NCBI GenBank assembly: GCA_015680685.1
Contig: MNCI01016285.1
Coordinates: forward strand, 24,832-88,831
Source of the DNA: Gnetum montanum
Lineage: Eukaryota > Streptophyta > Gnetopsida > Gnetales > Gnetaceae
Direction: 5' to 3'
DNA length: 64,000 nt
A program made the translations under genes and the position numbers. Numbering within the stretch: the stretch's first letter is position 1; each line of letters opens with the position of its first letter. Under the pieces are notes generated by a model, which worked only from the letters and a program-made list of their open reading frames with translations, did not search any database and was not told where the DNA came from. Shown here piece by piece: positions 21,916 through 33,930 of this stretch.

Positions 21916-23990
21916 ATTTTCATATGGTGATTTGGATGGTTTTGAATAAAGAAGTTATTTTATGAGCCTTGTAAGAAATCCTATCGGGATTCTCTTCTAA
22001 GTTCATAGAGATAATCTTTTAGTTTACATCAAATATTAAGGAGTTTAAGAATGTCTTCATTTATAGGAAATATTTGGACAAGATGTGGAAAAGATGGAAG
22101 TATTGGTAATTCAAGGCCAATAGTACATTACTTCTAGAAACTTATACTTCTAGGGCAATATCTTACTAACCAAGCTCCCAAATTATTGTTGAGAGGTGAG
22201 TCAAAACTTTTAAGAGTTAAAGCAAAGTTAAGTTAATCTTATGTTGATTAAAACTAAATTAGGGATTATTGTGTAGGTTTATTGATTTGAATATGCAAAG
22301 TCTTGTTCATTTGGCATTTTTGCAAAACTTATTGCGGGACCTCTTCCAACACAAAGATTGGAGATCTCAAGTAATGTTCCATTTCAATGTGCAATATAAG
22401 ATGTTTAGACAAAAAGTCTTGGAATGAGTAATATAATCAAGGATGTCTTTATCCAATGTTCTATGTGTTAACACTTAAAAAGTTTAATCTTAGTAATGCT
22501 GATCCAACAACACTTAGGTACAGGTGACCTCTAAACATTAAAGTCATTAAGGGCTAACAAATTCACATCATCGTTAACATGCACATTACAAGTTATGCTC
22601 TAGATCAAAAGATTGAGTTCTTGGTGCCTTAGCAAGTCACATTCTCAAAGGAGGATACCTAAGAGGAACAAGTAGATGTTCATTAAGAATTTTTGTGATA
22701 AAAATCACATTAATTTACCTTTGTGAATGTATAGAGGTTGTGGCCAAAGGTAGCCACTAGATGATAGGAGTCATATTGTAGTTTGAAAAAGAAAAGGTAA
22801 AACATGTGACAAATTAGAGGGCACCAAAGTGGATCCAAGATGAACCATTTTTAAGAGGCAAAGAATTGGTGTGCCTTCCCTTTTAGTTATGGAGTTAGGT
22901 GATGCTACAATGATGCTAGAATACCAAGCCTTGTACATGCTAGTAAAAGGTTATCATTAGGCATGGAAAGTGGGTCTCCTAAGACATGAAATAACCTTCT
23001 CTTGATTGTAGAAGGATCAACTCTACTTGCTTATTTCACAACTAGAGATAGAGGACCAACTTGCATATCAAGCAAGTAGTTTTTGCTTTGGATAAAAATA
23101 TTAGTATAATTTGCATGAAAAAGGGCAAACCTCTTCTTCCTAAACCCAAGTTGGGTGGACTTCTCTAAGCCTTTATTGGATGATGAGATGAGTTAAACAC
23201 TTCGTGCTTTATGATTAGAGAACCCTAGCCATTGAACTTTCCTATCTACAATAGTTGGAAGGACTTCTAGATGTTCAAAGTCCCTCACTATCTATTGCAA
23301 CTTTCCATGTTTGAAAAGTGAATGCTTCAAGGATGTTATGTCTTTCAAGTGGGGGAGAGTATAGGAAAACATGCCTTGTTGGTGAATCAAAGGCTATTTC
23401 CCTTTGAAACGGGGGGTTAGAGGAGCATGGAGATCCTTTTGGGTTCCATGCTATTCTAATTATCATTTTAGAAGTACGTGGGCCTTGATTCTTTTTGAAC
23501 CTCATCATAGGGATATGTAGGCTTGTGGAGGAGCTTTGGCTTTGATGCTTGGGCCACCATCCTCTCTTCACAGTGCAGCTCAAGGTTAGATGTGTTAGCA
23601 TAGGAACATGTCTTAGCTCCTTTAAGAGATCTGTATGTCATGCACTTGTTATGTGTGTTTATGTGCACCTTGTTGGTTTGGTTGCGTAATTAATGCTTAT
23701 GGTGACTCTAGTACCTTTAGCCATTGGCTAATAGGTTGTGTGCTCTATGTTGTAGAACAAGTACACTAAGCTATGAGGCATAGGTCACCTTAAGCCCACC
23801 CTCTCTTGTTGCACCGGTTGGGACTCTTCAATGGTGCCAAATGGTGGTTTTGTTATACTTGGTTGAATTTTGGTTATAATGCTGAGTCATAAAGTTCTAA
23901 TTTGACTCGTAAGGTTTCATTAATGCCTAATTTTAACCTCCAATGTTCTATTCAATGGGAGAAAAAAATGTTAGGGTTTCTGCTTAGACA
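21916..23990. other. no recognised genes
   Basis: No retroelement protein motif, LTR end or RNA gene is recognised here. Minus-strand open stretches near 23275-23668 (up to 108 codons) have no motif I know and are not called as genes. Confidence 0.4.
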
Positions 23991-26740
23991 CAGCCATGTA
24001 CTCGATATAACTGCTGGGACGCCCACAAGTTTTTCAGTTAAGTGTATCCAGTATGGGCTTTGATACAATTTGAAAATTGGAGTGCAATAGCCGTGCCGTG
24101 AGGAATTAAAGGATGCTCGCCGTGATGAGCTTTAGTTTTTGTTCCAAAGAGGTGGCGCCTAGCCATCTCTGTGATGGCAACAAAACCCTCTAAGAAGTTC
24201 TGAGCGATTATTGCTATTTTTGTTACTTTCTCAAGTTACAAGTATGCGGTAAAGAGATGAACTCTTTTCTTTGTATCTGCTATTAGGTTGCAGATTAGGT
24301 TGAAGCTGATTCTTGTTTTTACAAGATTTAGTTGGTTTTCTCGCTTTTAGGTCATATTCGGTTTTATTTTTGTCAATGGGATGAGCCTAACGCTAAATCT
24401 GTCAATCCGCCGAAAAATATATGTGGACACAGATTATCCCAACAGGTTCTGATTGACACTACCATTTACTGTTATGGTTATCAATCGAGTTATTCTTGGT
24501 GTCTGCGTTATAGAATTTTGGTTTCCTTCTACATAAGGTATTAGATTTAATGGATCTTTTAGCTGTTGCTTTTCATCTTTATCTGACATGGAATATTCAT
24601 TGGTTCTTGGAATTTCTGTTGGAGATATGTCGAATTACATTTACATGTTCATCTATGTTATTTAGTGGACATTGTCATGTTGGAAGCAAAGGAGGTCGAC
24701 TACATCAAGTGGTTTTATGATCTTGCATTGTTCAATGTATTGAACCATATCTGCATGTGTTTGCTGAAATGCAGGTGTGGACACAAATATCCTAACATAT
24801 CCCAACAGGTTCTGATTTGACAGTCTTATTATATTTGAATAATCTAATGTGCTAAAATTGGATTGGTTTTGTTTCCCATTGAATATTATTTTGCAGGTGG
24901 CTTAATTTTCATCTGGCTTTTGTATTGTAACACCAGGTGTCTGGACTCTATGATATTGCGATATTGATAATGATAATCAGTTTCTTTGCTAGCCTTATGC
25001 ATGATGAAGTGAAGCTCTAGTGTCAGAATACCCATAGGATCTATTGAAGTTTAGATACAAAATTTGAGATTTGTTGAACAAAAGTTCAGGCACGAAATTT
25101 CAGACTTCGTGAGAGTTTTTGGAGAGGTTACCCATCCTAGTGCTACGCTAGAATGAGCATGCCAACCAATCAAGACTGCCTGCCTGGACGTGTTTATCTG
25201 TCAACTTTATTACCATGGAGAATCATATATAGATTCCAACAGATCCTTATAGATTAGATTGTTAACATATGATGAGGAACCCACAACAGATTTTTGTTGT
25301 TCCGTAATTGCCTTACGTTTGTTAGTCATTTCTATTGTGTGATTTGATAATCTATTTCAAAGGCCTTTGTTAGTTGGATTTTGAATTTAGTAAGCCATCT
25401 TTTTCAGATATGAAAATTTTCCCTACTGATTTTAAGTGCTGATTTCAAAGATACTTTTGTAGGTCAAGATGCAACCAAAATCAAGGCATATTTTACTGTA
25501 CATACCCAGTTTCTATCTTATGTCTCTTGTTCGGCTCCTCATAGTGGTTAATGAAATGTATATTTTTGTTTTGCTGATATAGGGGCATTCTAATCTTTAG
25601 AGTTATTTTGATCTTTTAATGTTTGTTGGATGGGATTGTTCAAAGTGTGTTCTTGGTATGTTGGCAATGGCATTTGTACTATATGGTGGTATTGTATTTT
25701 AATGGCTTTCTAGCCAGTTACAATGCCTCACATTGACTCTGGTTGTAATAGTTGGAAGTCCTGTTTTTTGGTGTGATTTATTGGTTCAAGGTGTTTGACT
25801 GATCTATTACAAGTCATAAGTTTGATCTTAAGTTTGGATAAATCCAGTAATATTAGAAATGTTCATACTAACGTAATCTCAGGACTTAAGAATTTAAAAT
25901 GGTTGGGCCAATTCTCACTGAATTTGGATGCAACCAATCGGTACCATCCAATGCAAGGTTTTAATGAGATTTGAGGTATATGCAGTCTATATGAACAACC
26001 CTACCTCGAATTTCAAATTTAGAGATGTATGTGCTTTGGTTCCAACTGAAAGTGATACATGCAACAGTGAAACAATATCTCTAATATTCAAGGAATTGAT
26101 TATAAAAGAAATGTTAATGAGAGGATTTGCTAGGAAATAGAATGGTTGATGATGACTAATGAGGGGGAATTTTACCGTAACGTTGTTCTATCTAAGAAAA
26201 TCTTCATCTGAAAAAGGAAATGTTTTTGACTTATGGATGCTTGTACATGATGCTGTTTATGCAAGGAATTTTAGAACTTTCTTGACGTGGACATCTGCAC
26301 AAGGTTGCTGAAACACATTTGCTGTAACAATATTACTACATTTGTCTTTCTTGGTGTAGTCAGAATTGATGCATGACTTGTAGGTAGGGTGGTGTTTTTA
26401 TAACCACCCACATTTAATTCTTTCTTTGATTGCTTTGCCTATAAATTATTGCCTTGCTTATAGATTGAGGCAAAGGCCTTTGTAGAAATCAGCATTCAAC
26501 ATCTCTCCATTTTATATTTGAATTTGTATGAGCTTTGGTTTCTTGGTGTGTCTTTGTAATTGTATGTTGAGGTTGTGTAGGGAAAGATGAGAACGAAGAT
26601 TAAGTTTCCGTGAGTTGTTTTAAATAATCTAAGCAAAAGACTATTTTGTGTCTTTCGTTTTGCTGTTTTTTTTCTTTTCACATTGTAGACGTTTATCTGG
26701 GATGTGGTGGTATTTACGAAAAACCATCCCTTTTTAAAGC
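23990..26740 (+). other. non-transposon-like sequence, possible gene flank or introns
   Basis: The composition changes here, with mixed T-rich tracts and fewer retroelement motifs. Two diverged copies of a block ending ATCCCAACAGGTTCTGATT lie near 24433 and 24798. Several pyrimidine tracts ending in CAG (for example before 24897) look like acceptor sites, but no exon with a recognisable protein was found. It may be intronic or low-copy DNA, or an old repeat not known to me. Confidence 0.3.
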
Positions 26741-27670
26741 AAGATTGAATTTGAGATGGCCAGTGACCACCTGTGGTTAACCTGGCCAGTTGTGGTTGTC
26801 TGGCCACCATGCATAACACATAAAAGATGTCCTGCAAGTTGCATTGCAATTCTTATTTTTATTTTACTATGACTAAAAAGAAGGATGTCTTGCAATTTGC
26901 ACTTCTGAAAATCCTTTCATGATCTGTTGCTGTTGTGAAAGGATTTTTACCAAATTTTTTGGATGATAAAATCAAAAGCAATATATAATTGTTATGAAGT
27001 TCTCTCACCGAATGATTTTTTGATTGATAAATCAAAACCAAACGGATTCTGCACTGCAATGACCTTTGGTTCAACCCAGAAAAATGCAAGATTTGATTTC
27101 ACTGTTATGACCTTTAGTTCAACCCAGAAAAATGCAAAATGCAAAGATTTGATTGCAGAACCTATCACCCATGCCAGAATGCATGAATTACTAAAACGGA
27201 TTACACTTTCAATTTGTCAAAAATATGCAACAGTAAATGAACTATTTTCAGTTTTTATTGAACAAGATCAAATATGAGTTTCCCCAGAAGTTAAAAAACT
27301 GTTACTGGACAGAAAACACCTGTGTTCTTTCGTGATTGAAAAATGATTCTCAACTGCAAAGGTTCAAAATGGGAACACAAGTCATGATTAAAATAAAACA
27401 AAACTGCAATGTTGCAACATGTGCCTTTTTTATGCCATTTTTGCATAACATGATTAAATAGTTTTTTTTTGCCATTTTTGATTCAATCCTGTCTGGCCCC
27501 ATAGATACGTTTAGCGAAATATAAAAATATGTTCAAAATGTTTTTTGTTTAAATGCTATAATATATTCAGTGTATTAGAGGGTTGGTGGGTTGGCCTTTG
27601 TATATTATGCATGGTGGCTTGTTAATCTCAAGTGGCCAGGTTAACCGCAGGCCACCAAAAGTTCAATCTT
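26741..27670. mobile_element. inverted-repeat element (MITE or foldback candidate), ~930 bp
   Basis: The left arm 26741-26820 starts AAGATTGAAT and includes GGTTAACCTGGCCA and GGCCACCATGCATAA. It is matched in reverse complement by the right arm 27601-27670 (ATGCATGGTGGC, TGGCCAGGTTAACC, TTCAATCTT). Arms of 70-80 bp surround ~780 bp. Just outside, AGACGTTTAT (26687) and AGACGTGTAT (27690) are similar, but the arms do not reach them, so a target duplication is unproven. The interior has an open 104-codon stretch (26963-27277) with an in-frame duplication and no known domain. Confidence 0.55.
27059..27154 (+). repeat. 48-bp tandem duplication
   Basis: ATGACCTTTGGTTCAACCCA and its near copy ATGACCTTTAGTTCAACCCA start 48 bp apart (27059 and 27107). 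The length is a multiple of three, so the surrounding open frame is kept (MTFGSTQKNA, then MTFSSTQKNA). Confidence 0.8.
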
Positions 27671-28074
27671 CCCTTTTCATGGAATCGTCAGACGTGTATC
27701 CTTTGATGTCCATAAATTCGTATCTCGATCGTTGTGGGTTTTGCATGTAGTCTGCTCGTAGGGTATGGTGCTTACCAAAAGTTTGTGTGTTCCAAATTCT
27801 ATGTGTTCGTAGTGGTGATACGTCATTTTTTGTTGTGGGACCATTGAATCACACCCTATCACCAGCGAAAATGTTGATCTTTCACAAAAGAGTGCTAATC
27901 CCGACGATGCTGGTCTTTCGGTTCTGTATTTTTCATATCCGTTGTTTTAATTTCAACTTTTTTATTGAAAGATTGAAGGAAAATATCACCCAAGTGGACG
28001 AAATCAAGATTCAGAACTTGTCTATTAAGGAAGAAACTATTTGATTTCCACTGTAAGTGGAGTATAAAATGAAG

Positions 28075-28146
28075 GCACGAAAGCTGGAGAAGCACTTAGA
28101 AATCTGTGAAGCACGAAAGCTGGAGAAGCACTTGGAAATCTGTGAA
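28075..28146 (+). repeat. 36-bp tandem duplication, coding-like
   Basis: Two copies start GCACGAAAGCTGGAGAAGCA (28075 and 28111), with one base difference within the 36 bp. In frame they read ARKLEKHLEICE twice, followed by KVLRNHQ and a stop; a stop also lies four codons before the Met. The H-x3-C spacing recalls half of a CHHC-type zinc finger, but the piece is too short to name. Confidence 0.6.
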
Positions 28147-28740
28147 AAGGTTCTTCGCAACCACCAATAAAAATATCTATCTGATCTTTTTTTAACAATG
28201 GTTTGTTGTGAGTTTTAGATTTTAATATTTTGGAATACCCCTTTTCTCATGTCCTTGCAGTGAATGCATGTATTCTAGGCCTGCGACAAAGTCAAAGAAA
28301 TTGTTGTGCTCTGATATAAGGTTTCTTTTTCGAATTCTTTGGTGCCAGCAATGTAGTGATTAATAATGTATCATTATATTCATCCCAGAATTATTGTTTT
28401 TAATATGGAAGCAGCCTAGTGATTGGCTTTTCAAAGATCACTTTATATCCTTTTCAGCAACGGCGTTACTTCGTTTGTTATGAGTGCAGCTCCTAAACAA
28501 GTTTTAAATCAAATACAAAATTGGAGATCTTAGTTTTCTCAGTTTCTATTGTTTAAGTATGTTTGGAAATGGAAGTTTAATTACGTCCTTGCAAGACCAA
28601 CCACGATCATGATAGGGCTTGAACACCTTATCTCGTGTTGTGTTATTATTCTCCTTTTTTCTCTGATTTCTACATGGACTGTGATGCTTATGACTTCAAT
28701 GTGGTAATACTGTACACCGTAATTATTCTCCTTTTTTTCT

Positions 28741-28985
28741 TTAATTTCTGCAGGAGGTTTTATACGTTTAAATTTATATTACTCATGGTTAATACTTTAA
28801 TTTCTGCATGGAGGTTTTATATGTTCAAATTTATACTGCTCATGGTTAGTACTTTTAAGGTATTTTGGAAAACTCTGTTTTTTATCATTCAGACCGTTTT
28901 ATCTTGGTGTTTTTATGTCAGTATGTTTTAAAGATATTTTAGAAAACTATATGTTTTATCATCTAGAGGTTTATTTTCGTGTTTT
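28741..28985 (+). repeat. two adjacent short tandem duplications
   Basis: TTAATTTCTGCA(G/T)GGAGG-type units start at 28741 and 28797 (period 56). TATTTT(G/A)GAAAACT units start at 28861 and 28935 (period 74). Both are AT-rich slippage-type duplications without coding evidence. Confidence 0.65.
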
Positions 28986-29555
28986 TATATCAACAAAAGT
29001 TTAAAAGGTTTCTAGTGGGTGCCTCAACTTGGATATACCCCATGGAAGATCTATGCGGGATTTTTCTAATGTGGATTTGGAGTACATTCAGCTTACATAT
29101 AAAGTCTTAGGAAATTGCTTGGTACAATTTAGATTTTTTTAGAAAGATCAAAGTTTAGGAAAAGTTTACAGCGGTCTATTTTCTATATCTACAAATAGCC
29201 CTATTGGCTCGGCTGAGATATAATTTAACTATTGTACCATTGTTTTCCATATGGTAAATTTTCATATTTTTTAAAAATGAATTTTCTTATGCTACTAAAA
29301 TAATCCGGTGATTTCATAAGGAGGGTTTAGGACTTGCTTGATGGTATAGTTGCTTAAAAAAATGTTTTTAAATGATGGAAGTCCAAAATTATCAAATTGT
29401 GTTTTTCAAGCCTAAAAAAATATTGCATGTGAATACATAAAATTATGAGCATATGAAAGAAGCATGAGAGATCAGTGTTAGGTTGTTAGCTTTTTCTTGA
29501 TCAACAGTTGGGAGCTTTCGCCGGGGAACGACCAGGGTCACGTAGGGGCGGATGA

Positions 29556-29663
29556 TTATGATTTTGGTGATTTTGGTTTGTGTGACCTTGGGACTTGAAA
29601 AATTTTAACTTATGATTTTGGTGATTTTGGTTTGTGTGACCTTGGGGCTTGAAAAATTTTAAC
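29556..29663. repeat. 54-bp tandem duplication
   Basis: TTATGATTTTGGTGATTTTG starts both copies (29556 and 29610), which differ at one base (GGGACTTG versus GGGGCTTG). A further diverged echo, AAAAATTCTAACTTTAGG, is at 29828. The near identity means that the duplication is recent relative to its surroundings. Confidence 0.8.
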
Positions 29664-29915
29664 TCTAGGTTGATAATGGCGTTGGCATCAGTAGCATAAT
29701 CATTGTTGTAGATGTTCCTAGGGTAGGTGCATCTTACTTGTAGTAACTTTGCAAGTGATGTCAGTGTTAGTGTCACCATGATGGGAATAAAATTGGGTGA
29801 GTATGGGTAGTTTGACCAAGGATTTAAAAAATTCTAACTTTAGGTTGATGATATGTCAACGTTAGCACCACAGTCATGGTCTTGGTTGTTCTCACTTGAT
29901 TCATTTCTTGCCTTC

Positions 29916-30922
29916 TGATGGGACACGATATTGCATCCCTCGCGATATCGTGTACGCGATATTGCATCCTTCTCCATGATATTGCATACACGATATTGCG
30001 GTGCGTCGTCATATCTATAAATAAGAGGCGGCTCTCCCTTGTTTTCCCATCCTGGGCTAGAAGTAGGGAAACTTTGGTAGATTGATCACTCTAGAGATAG
30101 AATATTTTCCATGTGCCTGCAACAGGAGTCCCAAAGTGAACATTGTACCTGAACACAAGTTGTGTACAACGATAAAGATGAGCTTTTTGGATAAACCTTG
30201 CAGTGCATGGAATAGGATTTTATTACTTGTTATTTATTGCTTTCTCGTAGAATGTGGAATGAGTACAACTTGATTACGAGCATCTAAGGATGTGTACGGA
30301 TAGTCAAGGAATCGGTTGCTCATTGCAATGCGGTATGAGTACGACTTGATTACGAGTATCTAGTGTGACTATTTGGTAACCTAGTGGCGTATCCAGGATC
30401 TGCGCTTGGTAATCCTAGTGGTAGTCATGCACAAGGATGTGTACGGTTAGTCAAGGAATCGGCCGCTCATCGCATTTAGGCTAGATTAGCTTTCTCAACC
30501 CTTTCCTCCTAGTTAAGTGCCTCAGTACGACCACTTCGAGCATGTGTGTTACGCATGGTGATCCCAGTGATGATTAGTGTTTGGTAGCTATGGTTGCATC
30601 GGTTCAGGGTGTGTACGGTAAGTGGGAACGGATGTTGACGCTAGGTAATTTAGACTTAGTCATTAGTTAGAATTAGTAATTAGTTTCTCAACCCTCAACT
30701 CAATAGCATAGGAGGAAAACATAAAAGACCATAAAAATCATATACCTTGGACTTATTTAACCATACACCGTGACAACCACAAGTAAGTCTGAGAAGACAA
30801 CGAATGATTAACCCCAAGTGTTCCATGGGGCGTGTAGGCACTTAGTCTGTGGAGTTTGACTAGATCGCGCGTGCTACATTCATTTCATATGGTTGAGTGT
30901 AGGGGTACCTCGCCACTCATCA
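29916..30922 (+). repeat. S2: solo LTR (1007 bp) with perfect 5-bp target duplication
   Basis: It begins TGATGGGACACG and ends GGTACCTCGCCACTCATCA, flanked on both sides by CCTTC (29911-29915 and 30923-30927). U3 is packed with CGATATTGCA and GCGATATCGTGTACGCGATA units, and a TATA box TCTATAAATAAG lies near 30014. The U5 end is the same as in E1-E3 and S1. The CpG-rich U3 suggests a fairly recent insertion. Confidence 0.9.
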
Positions 30923-33900
30923 CCTTCCTATGCTCTCTAGTAACATATCAATGTTAGTTTTGGCACTCAAAAAAGTGGTTTCAGCAATTTCTAAGGTAGA
31001 GTTGACAATTTTAAACTTCGAAAGTTTTCTAACTTTGTAAGTGATGTTAGTGGTAGTGTTACCATGATGATGTTAGCATGATCTCAAGGGCTTGAAATTG
31101 ACACTTGATACCTTTTCTTTGGCTTGGTACACTTAGTATTCTCCTTGGCACACTACTAGCAACATTTTAGCACATTTGGCATTCTAGATGTTCATAAGGT
31201 TAAATTGGAAAAGTTCACAAATTTTCATAAGTACTAACACTTGTGGGGTTCACACCTTGACCTTCATGTTTGTCTTGCTTGACATCCAATAGTGTTCCTT
31301 ATCTTCCTAAGTTTTTCAGCATCATCTTAGTAGTATTTGACTTCAATTTGGGCCTCAAATAGACCTTCAACTTGGCAAAATTGTTGAAGTTATTAAGTAT
31401 GGGGAAAGCACCAATGTGACATCATCTTCCTTTCCCTTGATGTTTGGTAGCATTCCCCTGAGCATTTTGGTAGCATCTCAACATTGTTCAACATTGGTTT
31501 GGGCATTAGACAAAGCTATGAAAGGCAAGGAATTAGCACTAGGAAAAATTTAGTAAAATTTTCCTATAGTGTTGTTAGGATCAACCATCCAGCTTGCTCT
31601 AGATTTCCCAAGTTTAAAGGTCAAACTTGCTATTTTGAACTTCAAAACCACTTTAGGAAAAACAAGACTTCAAGTTTAAAATTAGCAACCCTACTTCTAT
31701 AGATAGGGGTTGAAAACACATATTCCAAATTAGTTTCTTAAAATTTTGAGCACATTTTTAAGATTTCAAGAGATTGTGAGAACTTGTAGTAGACCTTTCA
31801 TCATCACCAACGTGTTTCACAGCCACACTTGTGCCTTCAAGATTAGCATTGATGTGCCTTTAGCATTCACTTGACCAGTGTTAACATTGGTTCCTAGAGA
31901 TAGAATTTTCTAGCCTCCAATATCACCTTCTAAAGATAGAGTTTTTAAGGGTCTAATGTTAGCATTGGGACACTTAGTCAAAACAAACATATTTTGACTC
32001 TCAATTGACTCCTCCTCATGATGAAGACTATGCCCATTCCAATTTATCTTTTGTTTACCTGCTATCTCATCCAAGAAATAACCTCTCTTTGCCAATGTTG
32101 CATAAACCTGTTCTATCCCTCCTCCAACAGAACCTTTTTCCCCTTCCAAGTATTCTTAACCTCCTTTTCTTCCTACTCCTTCCTCATTTGTCAAGACCCT
32201 AATAGGAGTACAAAAGGAGACTAAGCAGGACAAAGAAAAATACAAAGAGGAAGCACCAAAGTAAGCTATTCTAAACAAGAAAATAATCTCATTCTAAGCA
32301 TACCAAGGTTCAACTCCCGCATCTCCTATTGTCATTCTATTTCCTACACCACCAAGTATCACTCCTTCCACACTAGTTGCTAAGGTCATGCTTTTTTTCA
32401 AATTGTAGCTATCATGAAGTTAAAAGAAACCATTCCTTTCTTCTTTGACCTCATTTCGATAGCTAAGGAACATTGCTTGCCATTGGAGGACATCCCCTAT
32501 TGTCATTCTAGTTCCTACACCACCAAGTATCACTTCTTCCACACTAGTTGCTAAGGAGTTCATGCATAGGGACAAAGCTTTTTTTCAAATTGTAGCTATC
32601 ATGATGTTAGAAGAAACCATTCCTTTCTTCTTTGACCTCAATTTGATAGCTAAGGAAAATTGCTTGCCATTGGAGGAGCTACTTATATTAATCATAGTTC
32701 CATTTGATATCCAACATGATGCTTAAGAAATCTTCTTTGTTCTCAATGATCCTAAGTATGAAGCAGATTGCTTGGTGTTTAGAAAAGAAAACATCAAAAT
32801 ACATCTTGTGATGGGTGCCATATGCTTACTTTCCATCAACATCATGATACAAGTTGGAGACAACATGGCCTTACTAATGGTGCACATGGATGATGGATTA
32901 GGATCCAATGTCATTTCATGGTTCATCATTGAGTGTCTTAGTTTGGAGAAATAGGTCATGTATTTGAATTACAATTCCTCTTTAATTTTATGTAGTGGAG
33001 TTAGAGTAAACATCATAGGAGCAATTAAGTTACCTTTTTTTAGTAGAGAGTTGCATCACATTTGAAGTAATATTTACCATTATTAGAGACTCCTTTGGAA
33101 TAAATGCTATCCTAAGAAGGCCTTGGTTAGCTTATCACCATGCTTTCTTCTCTCCTTTGCCCCAATAGATCCATTTTCCATGTAGGGATAAGGAGGTAGT
33201 CATTCAGGCAAACCCCAAAATCCACATCATATCATAACTAGATATCGTATATGAGACTAGTCTAGGATCCTACCCTATATTAATTGGGAAAACATTTACC
33301 AAACACCAAAAGGAAGAACTAGAGGCTACTATTCCATCATCATTGAACACCTCTCAGTTCATAGATCCAAGATTTGGTAAGTTAGAAATTGTTGAGTCTG
33401 TTAAAATAGTCAAATGTTCTACTCATTTGTAGGCTAGAAAAGCCATAGCCAAGACATAGCCTTATAGTCTCCTATTTCTTGTTGTGTATGCTTTTTAAAT
33501 TTATTGTTTTACTTAGTTTCTTATGCTACTTAGTTTTCTTTGTGTTTTTTTTTTAATTTGCATTTTTAGCATCATATACGGCTTTTCCAGCTTAAACATA
33601 TTTTCTATTTTTAAATGTGATCATTAATTTTATGATGTTTTTATGTTTTTTATTTTTATTTATTTTATGATGCTTTTATGTTTTTTATTTTTATTTGCAT
33701 CACATGCTTTTTCATTTTCACACTAGAAAAATCGCAAAACCCATAAATATAGAAAACTTATAAACATTGAAAAAATTAAAAAAAAATTGATAAAAATAGA
33801 AAACTTCAAAACTATAAAAATTAAAAATATTAAAGTCATAAAGAATAAAAGTCCATGTACCATAGTACCTTGTACTATATCTAATAGTCCATACAATATT

Positions 33901-33930
33901 CACCAAAAGTATATTTCATTTGACATCCAT
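30923..33930. other. degraded repeat DNA with an imperfect ~180 bp duplication
   Basis: At 32333-32690 a block starting CATTCTA(T/G)TTCCTACACC is present twice, 171 bp apart. The second copy carries an extra ~22 bp (AGTTCATGCATAGGGACAAA). Open stretches such as 32772-32954 and the line DPRFGKLEIVESVKIVKC near 33370 look like old coding remnants, but I cannot assign them. AT-rich low-complexity sequence fills 33560-33900. Confidence 0.5.

Noticed and set aside
26687-27699. AGACGTTTAT/AGACGTGTAT as target duplication of the inverted-repeat element
   Set aside because: The inverted arms start ~45 bp inside the left copy and ~20 bp inside the right, and the sequence between is not symmetrical, so chance is likely.
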